From NCBI GenBank assembly GCA_964496245.1, contig CAZBZG010000010.1, forward strand, positions 1-30,984: 30,984 nt of DNA. Reading direction: 5' to 3'. Positions 23,546 through 30,984 of the stretch are shown in pieces. The stretch is from CAZBZG01 sp964496245. GTDB taxonomy: Bacteria; Planctomycetota; SZUA-567. The translations under genes and the position numbers were made by a program. The notes below the pieces were generated by a model that was given only the letters and a program-made list of their open reading frames with translations, had not been told where the DNA came from and did not search any database. The stretch's first letter is position 1; each line of letters starts with the position of its first letter.

Positions 23546-24577
23546 ATGAGCGATCTGCGACATGCGATCATCACGGGCGGGCTCGGGTTCATCGGGTCGC
23601 ACATCGCCCGGCGGCTGCTCGCCGACGGGCACGTGGACAAGGTCGTGCTCGTCGACCACTACGGCGGGTTCGTCTCCCCCACGCGCAAGGGCTTCACCGA
23701 CTACCGCCGTCTGCGCGTGGCCGGCATCGAAGACCAAATCGTGATCGAGCGTGCGCAGATCGAACACGGCCAGATGACCCAGCGCCTGATCCGAAAGTAC
23801 GAGCCGGTCTACATCTTTCATCTGGCCGCCCTGCCGCTGGCCCAGCCCGACAACATCCACACCGAGGAAGCGGTGGAGGGGAGCGTGCTCTCCACCTCGT
23901 TCCTGCTCGAGAGCTGCCACATGCTCGGCGAGGAGACGGGGTACCGGCCCGAGCGGTTCGTCTACACCTCCTCGAGCATGGTCTACGGCGACTTTGAATA
24001 CGACCCCGCGGACGAGGCCCATCCCACGCGGCCCAAGGGCATCTACGGGACCATGAAACTGGCGGGCGAGCACGTGGCCCTGGGGCTGGGGCGGCTCTAC
24101 GAGATCCCGAGCACCGTGATCCGGCCGTCTGCGGTCTACGGGCCTACGGACATGAACCGTAGGGTCACTCAGATCTTTGTGGAGAACGCGCTCGCCGGCG
24201 AGCCGCTCGTGATCCGCGGGCAGGATGAACGCCTCGACTTCACCTACGTGGAAGACACGGCCAGTGGGTTCGTGCGTGCGGCTACGCATCCGGCGGGCGC
24301 GGGCGAAGTCTTCAACATCACGAGCGGGCACGCGCACACGCTGGTCGAGTTCGCCGCGGAACTCAAGAAACACATCCCGGGATTGACCTACACGATCGAA
24401 GAGCGGGACGGTCGCCGGCCCAAGCGCGGGACCCTGGACATCACCAAGGCGCGGGACGTGCTCGGCTATGCGCCGGAGACCTCGCTGGCCGACGGCGTGG
24501 CCAAGTACGTGGCGTGCGTACGCGAACACGGATCCGCTGCGCCGCAGCCCCTCAAACAGACGAAGGAGCGCGCATGA
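23546..24577 (+). CDS. NAD-dependent epimerase/dehydratase (extended SDR)
   Basis: A 343-residue extended short-chain dehydrogenase. The NAD-binding motif is TGGLGFIGSHIARRLL (residues 10-25), with VVLVDHYGG following. The catalytic set is Ser143 in TSSSMVYGD and Tyr167-x3-Lys171 in IYGTMKLAGEH. IRPSAVYGPTD and RLDFTYVEDTASGFVRA are the usual substrate-side blocks. Family members epimerise, dehydrate or decarboxylate nucleotide-linked sugars. The C-terminal region fits a UDP- or dTDP-sugar enzyme such as a 4-epimerase, but this cannot be fixed from sequence. Start ATG 26 nt after the formyltransferase stop, with AAAGGGAG upstream. The stop overlaps the aminotransferase start (ATGA). Confidence 0.88.
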   Translation: MSDLRHAIITGGLGFIGSHIARRLLADGHVDKVVLVDHYGGFVSPTRKGFTDYRRLRVAGIEDQIVIERAQIEHGQMTQRLIRKYEPVYIFHLAALPLAQPDNIHTEEAVEGSVLSTSFLLESCHMLGEETGYRPERFVYTSSSMVYGDFEYDPADEAHPTRPKGIYGTMKLAGEHVALGLGRLYEIPSTVIRPSAVYGPTDMNRRVTQIFVENALAGEPLVIRGQDERLDFTYVEDTASGFVRAATHPAGAGEVFNITSGHAHTLVEFAAELKKHIPGLTYTIEERDGRRPKRGTLDITKARDVLGYAPETSLADGVAKYVACVREHGSAAPQPLKQTKERA

Positions 24578-25695
24578 GCGGACCCTCCGTACCCCTGTGC
24601 AAGCCCTCGATCCGGCCGCACGAGATCGAGGCGGTCTCCGAGGTGCTGGCCTCCGGCTGGCTCGCGCACGGCGAGTACAACCACAAGTTCGAGGCGCTCT
24701 TTGCCGAGACCATTGGTGTGCCGCATGCGATCAGCATGAACTCCTGCACCTCCGCCCTGGAGGTGGCCCTCGAGGTCGCGGGGATCCGGGGCGAGGTGAT
24801 CTGCCCGAGTTTCACGTGGGTGGCCACGGCCAACGCCATTGCGAACGTGGGCGCGACCCCCGTCTTCTGCGAGGTCGACCCCGAGACGCGCAACGCCACG
24901 GCCGCCACCATCGAAGCCTGCCTCACCGAGCGCACCGAAGCGGTCATGCCCGTGCACTACGGCGGCCAGCCGTGCGACATGGAGGCGATCCGCGCGCTCT
25001 GCGCGCGCAAGGGGCTGTTTCTCCTCGAAGACAGCGCCGAGACCATTGGCGCGACCTGGAACGGCCGGCTCGCGGGTTCCTTCGGCGTGGGCGCCTTCAG
25101 CTTCTTCCCGACCAAGAACATCACCACGGGCGAGGGCGGCATGCTGACCTGCTCGGACGACGAATATGCAGCGCGCGTGCGCGCGCGCATCGCCCACGGC
25201 GTCACGAGCACCACGCTCGCGCGCGAGAAGGAGGCCCGTCCGTGGCTGCGCGCGGCCGAGGCGCCGGGGCACAACTTCCGCATGCCCAATCCCCTGGCTG
25301 CGCTCGGCTGGACGCAGCTCCAGCGCCTGGAAGAGATGAATAGCGCCCGCGTGGCGCGCGCAGCCGCGTACAACGAAGCGTTCGCCGATCTCGCGCCGCG
25401 GCTCAGCACTCCGCACGTGGCGGCTCAGGCCACGCACGTCTATCAGCTCTATACCGTGCGCATGGAAGAGGCGTTGCGGGACCAGGTGGTGAACGCCCTG
25501 CGCGCGGACAAGGTGGGCGCGAGCGTCCACTTCGACCCGCCCGTGCACCTGCAGCCCGCCTACAGCGGAACCGGGGGGGCGCTCCCCGCCACCGAACGCC
25601 TCTGCCGCGAGATCGTGACGCTGCCCATGTATCCGGACATGACCGACGCCGAACAGGCCCACGTGATCGAGAGCCTGCGCCGCGCCATGGGCTGA
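24574..25695 (+). CDS. DegT/DnrJ/EryC1/StrS-type PLP-dependent sugar aminotransferase (ArnB-like)
   Basis: A 373-residue aminotransferase of the sugar-nucleotide ketosugar family. It has VLASGWLAHGEYNHKFEALF near the start, NSCTSALEVAL (cofactor phosphate loop), CPSFTWVATANAI, and EDSAETIGATWNGRLAGSFG with the aspartate that contacts the pyridine nitrogen. FSFFPTKNITTGEGG holds Lys181, the PLP-binding lysine. It would convert a 4- or 3-keto-sugar nucleotide to the amino-sugar that the formyltransferase could then modify. ATG start overlapping the epimerase stop by 4 nt (ATGA), so coupled. Length is typical (~370-390). Confidence 0.92.
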   Translation: MSGPSVPLCKPSIRPHEIEAVSEVLASGWLAHGEYNHKFEALFAETIGVPHAISMNSCTSALEVALEVAGIRGEVICPSFTWVATANAIANVGATPVFCEVDPETRNATAATIEACLTERTEAVMPVHYGGQPCDMEAIRALCARKGLFLLEDSAETIGATWNGRLAGSFGVGAFSFFPTKNITTGEGGMLTCSDDEYAARVRARIAHGVTSTTLAREKEARPWLRAAEAPGHNFRMPNPLAALGWTQLQRLEEMNSARVARAAAYNEAFADLAPRLSTPHVAAQATHVYQLYTVRMEEALRDQVVNALRADKVGASVHFDPPVHLQPAYSGTGGALPATERLCREIVTLPMYPDMTDAEQAHVIESLRRAMG

Positions 25696-25713
25696 GGACT
25701 CCCAAGGACCGCC

Positions 25714-26766
25714 ATGGAATCCCCGCCGCCTTCGGCTCCGACACCTGTCCCGGACTCCGGGGCGCCTTCGGCTCCGCCCAGGCGGGGTCTGGCGTCCGTG
25801 CTGGCGGTGCTCAGCGTGAGCGCGTTTCTCGGGCTCACCGCCTACCTCTTCTCGCGCATGGATCTGGCGGCGTTCTTCTCCATCTGGCGGCGGATTCCGA
25901 CGTTCAGCCTGCTCCTGCCGCTCGGGATCTACCTGGGGCTGAATCTTTTGCGCGCGGTGCGCTTCCGCATCATGATCGCACAGCCGGTGCCCCTGGGGCT
26001 GCTGGTCCCGGTGACGCTCTACTACAACTTTCTCGCCCAGACCTTCCCGTTCCGGTCGGGCGAACTCTCCTACATCGTACTCCTGCGCCGGCACCGGCCG
26101 GGCTTGACGAGCCAGGGCGCGAGCAGCCTGGTCGGCAGCAAGCTTTTCGAGATGCTCATGGTCGTGGCCGGCGGCCTGGTGGGGGTGATGAGCCTGAGTG
26201 GCCGTCTGCGCGAGCACTTCGCGTTGGTCTGCGGGGCCCTGGCCATCGGCTTTCTCGCCTCGCTCTGGGCCATCTACCGCAGCGGCACGGTCACCACGGT
26301 GCTGACGCGCCTGGTGGCGTGGGTTTGCCGCAACTCGTTCCTGCAAACCTGGCCGTTCGCCCGGCGGCTGACCGATCGCATGGGCCGTGTGGCTGCGCAG
26401 CTGGACGACATGCGCCAGCCCCGGCGGTTTTCGGCCATGGTCTTCGTCTCCATGGGCACGTATCTCGCGAGCGTAGTCTTCAACCTGGTCCTCCTGCGGC
26501 TGGCTGGGGTGGAGGTGGGGTTTGTCCCGCTTTTGGCGGTCATCAGCTTTGTCATGGCCGCGGGCGTTCTGCCGCTCTCGATCGCGGGTTTGGGCGTGAT
26601 CGAAGGGAGCTGGGCCTTCGGCCTGGCCGTGCTCCTGGGCGTGGCCAAGGGCGAAGCCATCGCCATCGGCTTCTTCCTCCACGGCTCTCAGCTCTTCGCC
26701 GCTTGCCTTGCAGGCATTCTCGGGTATCTTTGGCAAAGGACGCACACCCGAAAGGAGGCTGCATGA
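25714..26766 (+). CDS. Flippase-like membrane protein (lysylphosphatidylglycerol synthase TM / UPF0104 family)
   Basis: A 350-residue multi-pass protein. A Pro/Ser-rich N-terminal tail (~1-25) comes before about eight hydrophobic segments, beginning VLAVLSVSAFLGLTAYLF. The segment TLYYNFLAQTFPFRSGELSYIVLLRR and the later FVMAAGVLPLSIAGLGVIEGSWAFG match the conserved blocks of the LPG-synthase TM (DUF2156-less, AglD/MprF-N) family, where the glycine-proline loops are typical. Members are thought to act in moving or modifying lipid-linked intermediates. In this operon a role in translocating a polyprenyl-linked sugar is plausible, but this is inference. The start follows AAGGA, 18 nt after the aminotransferase. 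The stop overlaps the next ATG (ATGA). Confidence 0.78.
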   Translation: MESPPPSAPTPVPDSGAPSAPPRRGLASVLAVLSVSAFLGLTAYLFSRMDLAAFFSIWRRIPTFSLLLPLGIYLGLNLLRAVRFRIMIAQPVPLGLLVPVTLYYNFLAQTFPFRSGELSYIVLLRRHRPGLTSQGASSLVGSKLFEMLMVVAGGLVGVMSLSGRLREHFALVCGALAIGFLASLWAIYRSGTVTTVLTRLVAWVCRNSFLQTWPFARRLTDRMGRVAAQLDDMRQPRRFSAMVFVSMGTYLASVVFNLVLLRLAGVEVGFVPLLAVISFVMAAGVLPLSIAGLGVIEGSWAFGLAVLLGVAKGEAIAIGFFLHGSQLFAACLAGILGYLWQRTHTRKEAA

Positions 26767-28376
26767 ATCGCATCCAACCCGTGTCCGTGGGCTGCGAAGG
26801 CTGCCCGCGCGTGACCGACCCCACCCAGATCGCCGAACGCTTTCAGGAGATGCTCGCCGACGAATCGCGTCTGCGCGCGGACACGGTCTCCGCCATCTAC
26901 CTGCCCGAGAGCGTGGGGCAGCTCGCCGGCGCGCTCGCGGCCATCAGCGCCGAGGGCCGCACCTGCGTAGTTTCGGGTGGCCGTACCGGCATCACGGGCG
27001 CGGCCGCACCCATCGACGCAGACGTGGTGGTCAGCCTCGTGCAGATGAAGCGCCTGCTCGCGTTCGGCCGCGATAGCGACGAGGCTTACGTGCGCGTGGA
27101 AAGCGGCCTCACGCTGAGCGAGCTGAACGAGGCGCTGGCCAAGAAGAAGGTCGAAGGCCTGCCCGGCGCCACCGACGCAGAGGCCGAGGCGGCCAAGGCG
27201 TTCGCCAACGGCGACGAGGCGCTCTGGTTCCCGGTCGATCCCACGGAGACCACCGCGCACCTCGGCGGCATGGCGGCCACCAATGCGTCGGGCGCGCGTA
27301 CGCTCCGCTACGGGTCCACGCGCGCGTGGGTGCGCGGGCTGACCGTGGTGCTGGCTGACGGCCGGGTGCTCACCGTCCGGCGGGGCGAGGTCGCGACCGA
27401 CGGCAGGACCTTCGCGCTCGTCAACGCAGACGGCGGCGAGGCGACGATCGAGCTCCCGGAGATCGAGATGCCGCAGACCAAGTGCACGGCCGGCTACTTC
27501 ATGGCGCCGGGCATGGATCTGGTGGATCTGCTGGTCGGAAGCGAAGGCACGCTGGGCGCCTTCGCCGAGGTGGAGCTGCGCCTCGCGCCCCGGCCCCCGG
27601 CCGCGCTCGGCGTGCTCGCCGTGGTGCCCGACGAAGACAAGGCGCTTGCGCTCGTGGAAGCGGCGCGTGCGCATGAGGCCGTGACGTTCGACGCGATCGA
27701 GTACTTCGACCACGACGCCCTGGCGCTTCTCAAGGACAAGAAGGAGAACGAGGGCGCCACGAGCGAGATCCCCGAGATCCCCTCGTGGGACGGGGCGGCG
27801 GTCTACCTGGAACTCAGCGGCACGGACGACGAGACCGAGGCGGCCTGCGAGACGCTCGAAGAGCTGCTCGCGTCCGTGGGCTCCTCGATCGACGAGACCT
27901 GGGCGGCCATGGAGCCGGCCGAACTCGAAGAGCAGAAGGCCTTCCGCCACGCCGTGCCCGAAGCGGTCAACACCCTGATCGGCCAGCGCGCGACCCAGCA
28001 CCCCGGTCTCCACAAGGTGGGCACGGACATGGCTGTGCCGGACGACAAGTTGCGGGACGTCTTCCGCCTCTACCGCGAAGGCCTGGCCGAGGCCGGCCTC
28101 GCGTCCGTGATCTTCGGCCACATCGGCAACAACCACGCGCACGTCAACATCCTGCCCCGCGACCTGGACGAACTCGGCCGGGCCAAGGCGCTCTACCAGA
28201 CATGGGCGGCGGCTGTGGTGGACATGGGCGGTGCGGTTTCGGCCGAGCACGGGATCGGCCGCATCAAGAAGTCCATGCTGGAACTCCAGTACCCGGCCGA
28301 CGCGCTCGAGGCCATGCGCGCGGTGCGCCGGGCGTTCGATCCTCAGGGTACGCTCGGGCCGGGCGTGGTCGTGTGA
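26763..28376 (+). CDS. FAD-linked oxidase (D-lactate dehydrogenase / glycolate oxidase GlcD type)
   Basis: A 537-residue flavoprotein of the FAD-PCMH family. The N-terminal FAD-binding part has YLPESVGQLAGALAAI, VVSGGRTGITGAAAP and DPTETTAHLGGMAATNASG. A long substrate-binding part with a charged loop (FDHDALALLKDKKENEG) follows. The C-terminal cap has FGHIGNNHAHVNILP and SAEHGIGRIKKSML, which are characteristic of D-lactate dehydrogenase, GlcD and related 2-hydroxy-acid dehydrogenases. It probably oxidises a 2-hydroxyacid and passes electrons to a quinone or an electron-transfer partner. No iron-sulfur subunit or EtfAB lies next to it. The start overlaps the previous stop by 4 nt, so it is co-transcribed with the sugar cluster although the chemistry looks unrelated. 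Confidence 0.85.
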   Translation: MNRIQPVSVGCEGCPRVTDPTQIAERFQEMLADESRLRADTVSAIYLPESVGQLAGALAAISAEGRTCVVSGGRTGITGAAAPIDADVVVSLVQMKRLLAFGRDSDEAYVRVESGLTLSELNEALAKKKVEGLPGATDAEAEAAKAFANGDEALWFPVDPTETTAHLGGMAATNASGARTLRYGSTRAWVRGLTVVLADGRVLTVRRGEVATDGRTFALVNADGGEATIELPEIEMPQTKCTAGYFMAPGMDLVDLLVGSEGTLGAFAEVELRLAPRPPAALGVLAVVPDEDKALALVEAARAHEAVTFDAIEYFDHDALALLKDKKENEGATSEIPEIPSWDGAAVYLELSGTDDETEAACETLEELLASVGSSIDETWAAMEPAELEEQKAFRHAVPEAVNTLIGQRATQHPGLHKVGTDMAVPDDKLRDVFRLYREGLAEAGLASVIFGHIGNNHAHVNILPRDLDELGRAKALYQTWAAAVVDMGGAVSAEHGIGRIKKSMLELQYPADALEAMRAVRRAFDPQGTLGPGVVV

Positions 28377-28417
28377 AGGATTTCCGACCGGGCAGCCCGG
28401 CCCAGGGAGGCGGGACC

Positions 28418-28930
28418 ATGCGAACGCGGAACCAAACGGCGGCGTTCATGGCGTGGGCGCTGTTTTTCGCGTGCAGCGGTCTGCACGCCGGCGAGACAGA
28501 GGCCGCGGACACGGAAACGCACGCGGACGCCCCGGGGGGCGGAGATCAGCCGGCCGGAGCGGAGGGGAGCGCCTGCATGCGCCCTCCGAACATTCTCCTC
28601 ATCACCGATGATCAGCACAGGTTCGACTTTGTCGAGGGCGGATGCATCCCGGGGCTGCGCACGCCCGCCATCGCGCGGCTCCGGCGGGAGGGGACCACAC
28701 TCACTCACGCCTACAGCGCCTGCCCGCTCTGCGTGCCCACGCGCTTCACCTGGTGGTACGGCTTGCGGGCGAGCCAGGCGAGCGGTGCGTGGGGCGACTT
28801 CGACGGGCAGTGGCCCCAGCACCTGCCGAGCGTCGGCCACGCCCTCCAGGGCGCGGGCTACCGCACGGCCGTGATCGGCAAGGGACCGTTCGATCGGCAA
28901 GCGGAGACCAACGAACCAGCCACCGGCTGA
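28418..28930 (+). pseudogene. Truncated sulfatase (N-terminal part only)
   Basis: A 170-residue reading frame holding the first part of a formylglycine-dependent sulfatase. It has a signal peptide (FMAWALFFACSGLHAG), a linker, the metal-binding NILLITDDQH (Asp64, Asp65), and the formylglycine motif C-V-P-T-R at Cys105 (CPLCVPTRF). It then reads through GHALQGAGYRTAVIGKG, where a full enzyme would continue as GKWH. After ~28880 the sequence drifts (PFDRQAETNEPATG) and stops. Some 300-350 residues, including the substrate-binding half, are missing and are not found downstream. A deletion or recombination is the simplest cause. Activity is not expected. It starts 41 nt after the FAD oxidase. Confidence 0.72.
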
Positions 28931-29015
28931 AGCCGGCCGGACGGTAGCGGGCCGGATGCGTCCGAGCGGATTCCTTTGCAGCCCGAGACCTTTGCAGGCG
29001 AGAAAGGAACCACAC

Positions 29016-30656
29016 ATGAGTGCTCCGCGCAAGTACATCCTGATCGACGAGGTGCCGGAGAAGCGCGACCGGCTGCTCCTGGTCACGCTCCAGGGGACCG
29101 CCAACCGCGACGGGCCCGCGCTCTACCTCGTGGCAGACCAGCAGACCGACGGGCACTGGGGCGAGTGGTACGCCGGCTACGGGCTCGAACCCGAACGCCT
29201 CTCGCTCGACGCAGCGCTCGACCGGCTGCTGCCCCGGACGAACGGCGCGTACGTGCTGGGCGGGCAGGATGCGGACTGGGAGGTGCCGCTCGCCGTCACC
29301 CTGGCCGGACTGCACGACCGGGTGATTGTCACGCCCGCACAGGCCGAACAACTGCGCGCGAACAACGTGCCGGTCGATCCCCTGCCCGTGCCCGCATTCG
29401 TCAACCGCCTGGAAGCCATGTGCTGGGCTGTCGCGCACCTGCGGCCCGACACGCGACCCGCGGTGCTCCACGCCAACTCCTGGTCCCGCCAGGTCGACAA
29501 CATCGACATCGTGGACTGGATCGTGGCTGAACGCGGTTTCAGCTACCGCCTCACGACCAATCCCCGCACGCGGCCGGGCGAAGCCGCGCTCCTGGGCGAG
29601 CTCTTCCAGGCCGCGCCCCTGTACGCGCACGTGCTCGGCTGGCACCAGAAGGACGACGGCGAGTGTTCGCACGTGGATTTCGCGAGCCGCTACGGGCTCG
29701 TGCCCTTCTGCATGACGCGCAACCTCAACTTCAGCTTCCATCGCCACGTAGCCGCGCGTGAGCCTTTCCGCCAGGACCTTCCGACCGACGTGCCGGCCGT
29801 GGATCCGGACAAGGCGTATGTCACGATCGTCTTCTCCGACGGCGATGCCCCGCACTCCATGGCCGATCTGCAGAAGCGGCAGTGGACCCGGCCCGAGCGG
29901 GGGCGCTTTCCCTTTGGCTGGGCCCTTCCGCTGCAGCAGACCGTGTTCGGTCCGGCCATGCTCGAGTACTATTATGCCACGCGCACGCCCCGGGACGAGC
30001 TGTTGTGCGGGCCGTCGGGACTGGGCTACACCTATCTCTCCCGCTGGGCGACCGCGCGCGCGGACACGCCCGACCCTGCGGCCGCGCGGAAAGAGTATCT
30101 CACCCGCAGCAACGATCTGATGCGCGCACTCGATCTCAGCTGCGCCTGGCCCATCAACCGCGTGGTCGAGTGGCTCCCGGACGGCCGCCTGTCCCGGCGC
30201 CTGGCCGGGCCCGCGGTCTGGGGCATCAACCCGGACGCAGCGCCGGACACCTATGGCGTGGACTTCATGGATGACGAGGTCATCCGGGACTTCTGCACGC
30301 ACATGCCTGCGAGCGCCGGCTTCTTCCAGGGTTGGCACGCCATCCCGCACGAACACGAGCGCGTCATCAACGACCGGCCCTACTTCCCGGGCAAGGTCCT
30401 GGCCCAGTCGCCGGAGCAGACCCGCGAAGCCCTGCGCCGCATCCGCGCGGTGGAGCGCACGCCCTGCTTCATCCCCGTGCACGTCAACTGCTACGCCATG
30501 GGCCTGGACAAGGTCGCCGAAATCGTGGAACACCTGGATACAGAGCCGTACGAGGTTCTGCTTCCCTCCACGTTCCTCCGCCTGGCGGCAAAGCACGGAC
30601 GCGCGGGACGCGCGCTGCGGGACGAAGCCGGGACGCGGTGCCGGGACGCGGGGTGA
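29016..30656 (+). CDS. GxGYxYP-family putative glycoside hydrolase
   Basis: A 546-residue protein. CGPSGLGYTYLSRW (residues ~331-344) carries the GxGYxY signature that names this putative glycoside-hydrolase family. Other family-like blocks are VTIVFSDGDAPHSMADLQKRQW, FPFGWALPLQQTVFGPAMLEYYY and GFFQGWHAIPHEHERVINDRPYFPGK. No signal peptide is seen, so it may act in the cytosol. The ATG at 29016 is chosen because AAAGGAA lies 9 nt upstream; the frame opens to 28956. The C-terminal tail (RAGRALRDEAGTRCRDAG) is low complexity and is encoded by GC-rich repeated GGGACGCG-like sequence, and the TGA itself lies inside a 13-bp tandem repeat. The original end may have been lost and replaced. Confidence 0.75.
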   Translation: MSAPRKYILIDEVPEKRDRLLLVTLQGTANRDGPALYLVADQQTDGHWGEWYAGYGLEPERLSLDAALDRLLPRTNGAYVLGGQDADWEVPLAVTLAGLHDRVIVTPAQAEQLRANNVPVDPLPVPAFVNRLEAMCWAVAHLRPDTRPAVLHANSWSRQVDNIDIVDWIVAERGFSYRLTTNPRTRPGEAALLGELFQAAPLYAHVLGWHQKDDGECSHVDFASRYGLVPFCMTRNLNFSFHRHVAAREPFRQDLPTDVPAVDPDKAYVTIVFSDGDAPHSMADLQKRQWTRPERGRFPFGWALPLQQTVFGPAMLEYYYATRTPRDELLCGPSGLGYTYLSRWATARADTPDPAAARKEYLTRSNDLMRALDLSCAWPINRVVEWLPDGRLSRRLAGPAVWGINPDAAPDTYGVDFMDDEVIRDFCTHMPASAGFFQGWHAIPHEHERVINDRPYFPGKVLAQSPEQTREALRRIRAVERTPCFIPVHVNCYAMGLDKVAEIVEHLDTEPYEVLLPSTFLRLAAKHGRAGRALRDEAGTRCRDAG

Positions 30657-30689
30657 CGCGGGGGGGTGACGCGGGGGGGTGACGCGGGG
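30654..30689. repeat. 13-bp tandem repeat (TGACGCGGGGGGG, 2 full copies plus partial)
   Basis: Units at 30654-30666 and 30667-30679 are identical, and 30680-30689 is a partial third copy. The first unit contains the stop codon of the GxGYxYP gene. The repeat ends where the inverted-repeat element begins. Confidence 0.85.
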
Positions 30690-30932
30690 TCGGACCACGG
30701 TAACATCTTGCCTCTACGTAGATTGAGCGTTATCCAGCGGTTCGGAAGCGCCTTACACGCGCTTTTTGGGGCAGGAAAGAGACGGTAAGGGTAAGTCCTT
30801 CCATGGAGTTCCTTTCTGTCCTTGGCGGATGGGCCCGATTTTTGCGGTCCAAAACGCCCGCTAAGGGATGTTTCAGGCGGCAGATCTGCGCTTAATGTTC
30901 TTGGTTGCATGCGGTTATCGTGGTCCGACCCC
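30686..30932. mobile_element. Candidate REP/MITE-like element with 19-bp inverted terminal repeats
   Basis: The left end GGGGTCGGACCACGGTAAC (30686-30704) and the right end GTTATCGTGGTCCGACCCC (30914-30932) are inverted repeats matching at 18 of 19 positions. The 209-bp interior is less GC-rich than its neighbours, has no convincing coding frame, and contains a palindrome, TCTACGTAGA (30713-30722). It looks like a small non-autonomous element or a paired REP-type unit, which elsewhere are moved by Y1 (RAYT) transposases. No transposase is in the window. The interior and flanks account for the gene-free stretch 30657-30984. Confidence 0.55.
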
Positions 30933-30954
30933 TCGACCCCGCCCCTCGACCCCG
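30929..30954. repeat. 13-bp tandem repeat (CCCCTCGACCCCG, two copies)
   Basis: Two identical 13-bp units at 30929-30941 and 30942-30954, overlapping the right inverted repeat by 4 bases. The unit length equals that of the left-hand tandem repeat, but the sequence differs. Confidence 0.8.
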
Positions 30955-30984
30955 ACCCACCCAGCGGAGCGTTCCCAGCTGTCC

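Noticed and set aside
24466..26745. A 759-codon minus-strand open frame opposite the aminotransferase and flippase-like genes
   Set aside because: It crosses two genes with recognised motifs on the other strand and shows only low-complexity composition.
30491..30910. A 139-codon minus-strand frame spanning the inverted-repeat element
   Set aside because: It runs antisense into the GxGYxYP gene and through the tandem repeats, with no ribosome site or motif. A transposase was looked for and not found.

Overview
This is a roughly 31 kb, high-GC, densely coding bacterial chromosomal window. It is a scaffold with one 10-N gap at 18625-18634. Taxonomy cannot be read directly. A formylglycine-type sulfatase, a GxGYxYP putative glycoside hydrolase, a remnant of a concanavalin/DUF1080-like domain, an Rnf complex and long GC-rich genes together resemble anaerobic polysaccharide degraders of the Planctomycetes-Verrucomicrobia-Kiritimatiellota type. 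That placement is an inference of modest confidence. No rRNA, tRNA, CRISPR array or phage module was seen.

Layout. 1-879: the 3' end of a cofactor-independent phosphoglycerate mutase gene, then a methylmalonyl-CoA epimerase-like gene. 913-3579 (minus): a large hybrid sensor kinase with a periplasmic ABC-substrate-binding-like sensor. It is divergent from mutS (3811-6429), and each has a recognisable promoter in the 230-bp space between them. 6559-8100: a membrane glycosyltransferase, followed by a short frameshifted concanavalin-like remnant. 8462-9769 (minus): an exported membrane-anchored protein with weak SGNH-hydrolase features. 9940-15929: an Rnf ion-pumping ferredoxin:NAD oxidoreductase operon in the order E-A-B-x-C-D. 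Here x is an exported MORN-repeat plus CAP-like protein, and rnfG is absent. A membrane-anchored SGNH hydrolase and a CCA/poly(A) nucleotidyltransferase follow. The second is interrupted at its last codons by the scaffold gap. 18650-20241 (minus): metF and a LysM protein.

20460-28376 is a tight plus-strand gene string with several 4-nt stop/start overlaps: GT87 glycosyltransferase, GT2 glycosyltransferase, folate-dependent formyltransferase, NAD-dependent sugar epimerase, DegT/ArnB-type aminotransferase, flippase-like membrane protein and FAD-linked oxidase. The first six have roles like those of the Arn (lipid A aminoarabinose) pathway: sugar-nucleotide modification, amination, N-formylation, loading on a polyprenyl carrier, membrane movement and transfer to an acceptor. 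A formamido-sugar glycan or lipid modification is the simplest reading, but the sugar and acceptor are unknown.

The last 2.5 kb holds a truncated sulfatase, an intact GxGYxYP-family gene, and a non-coding 247-bp element. The element is bounded by 19-bp inverted repeats (18/19 matching) and flanked on each side by a different 13-bp tandem repeat. It looks like a REP/MITE-type mobile or structured repeat, and one of its flanking repeats contains the stop codon of the GxGYxYP gene.

The items most worth a second look are the rearranged Rnf operon with its embedded MORN-CAP gene, the Arn-like formamido-sugar cluster, the terminal inverted-repeat element, and the 9-bp duplication around the N gap. 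Collapsing that duplication restores the stop codon of the nucleotidyltransferase.
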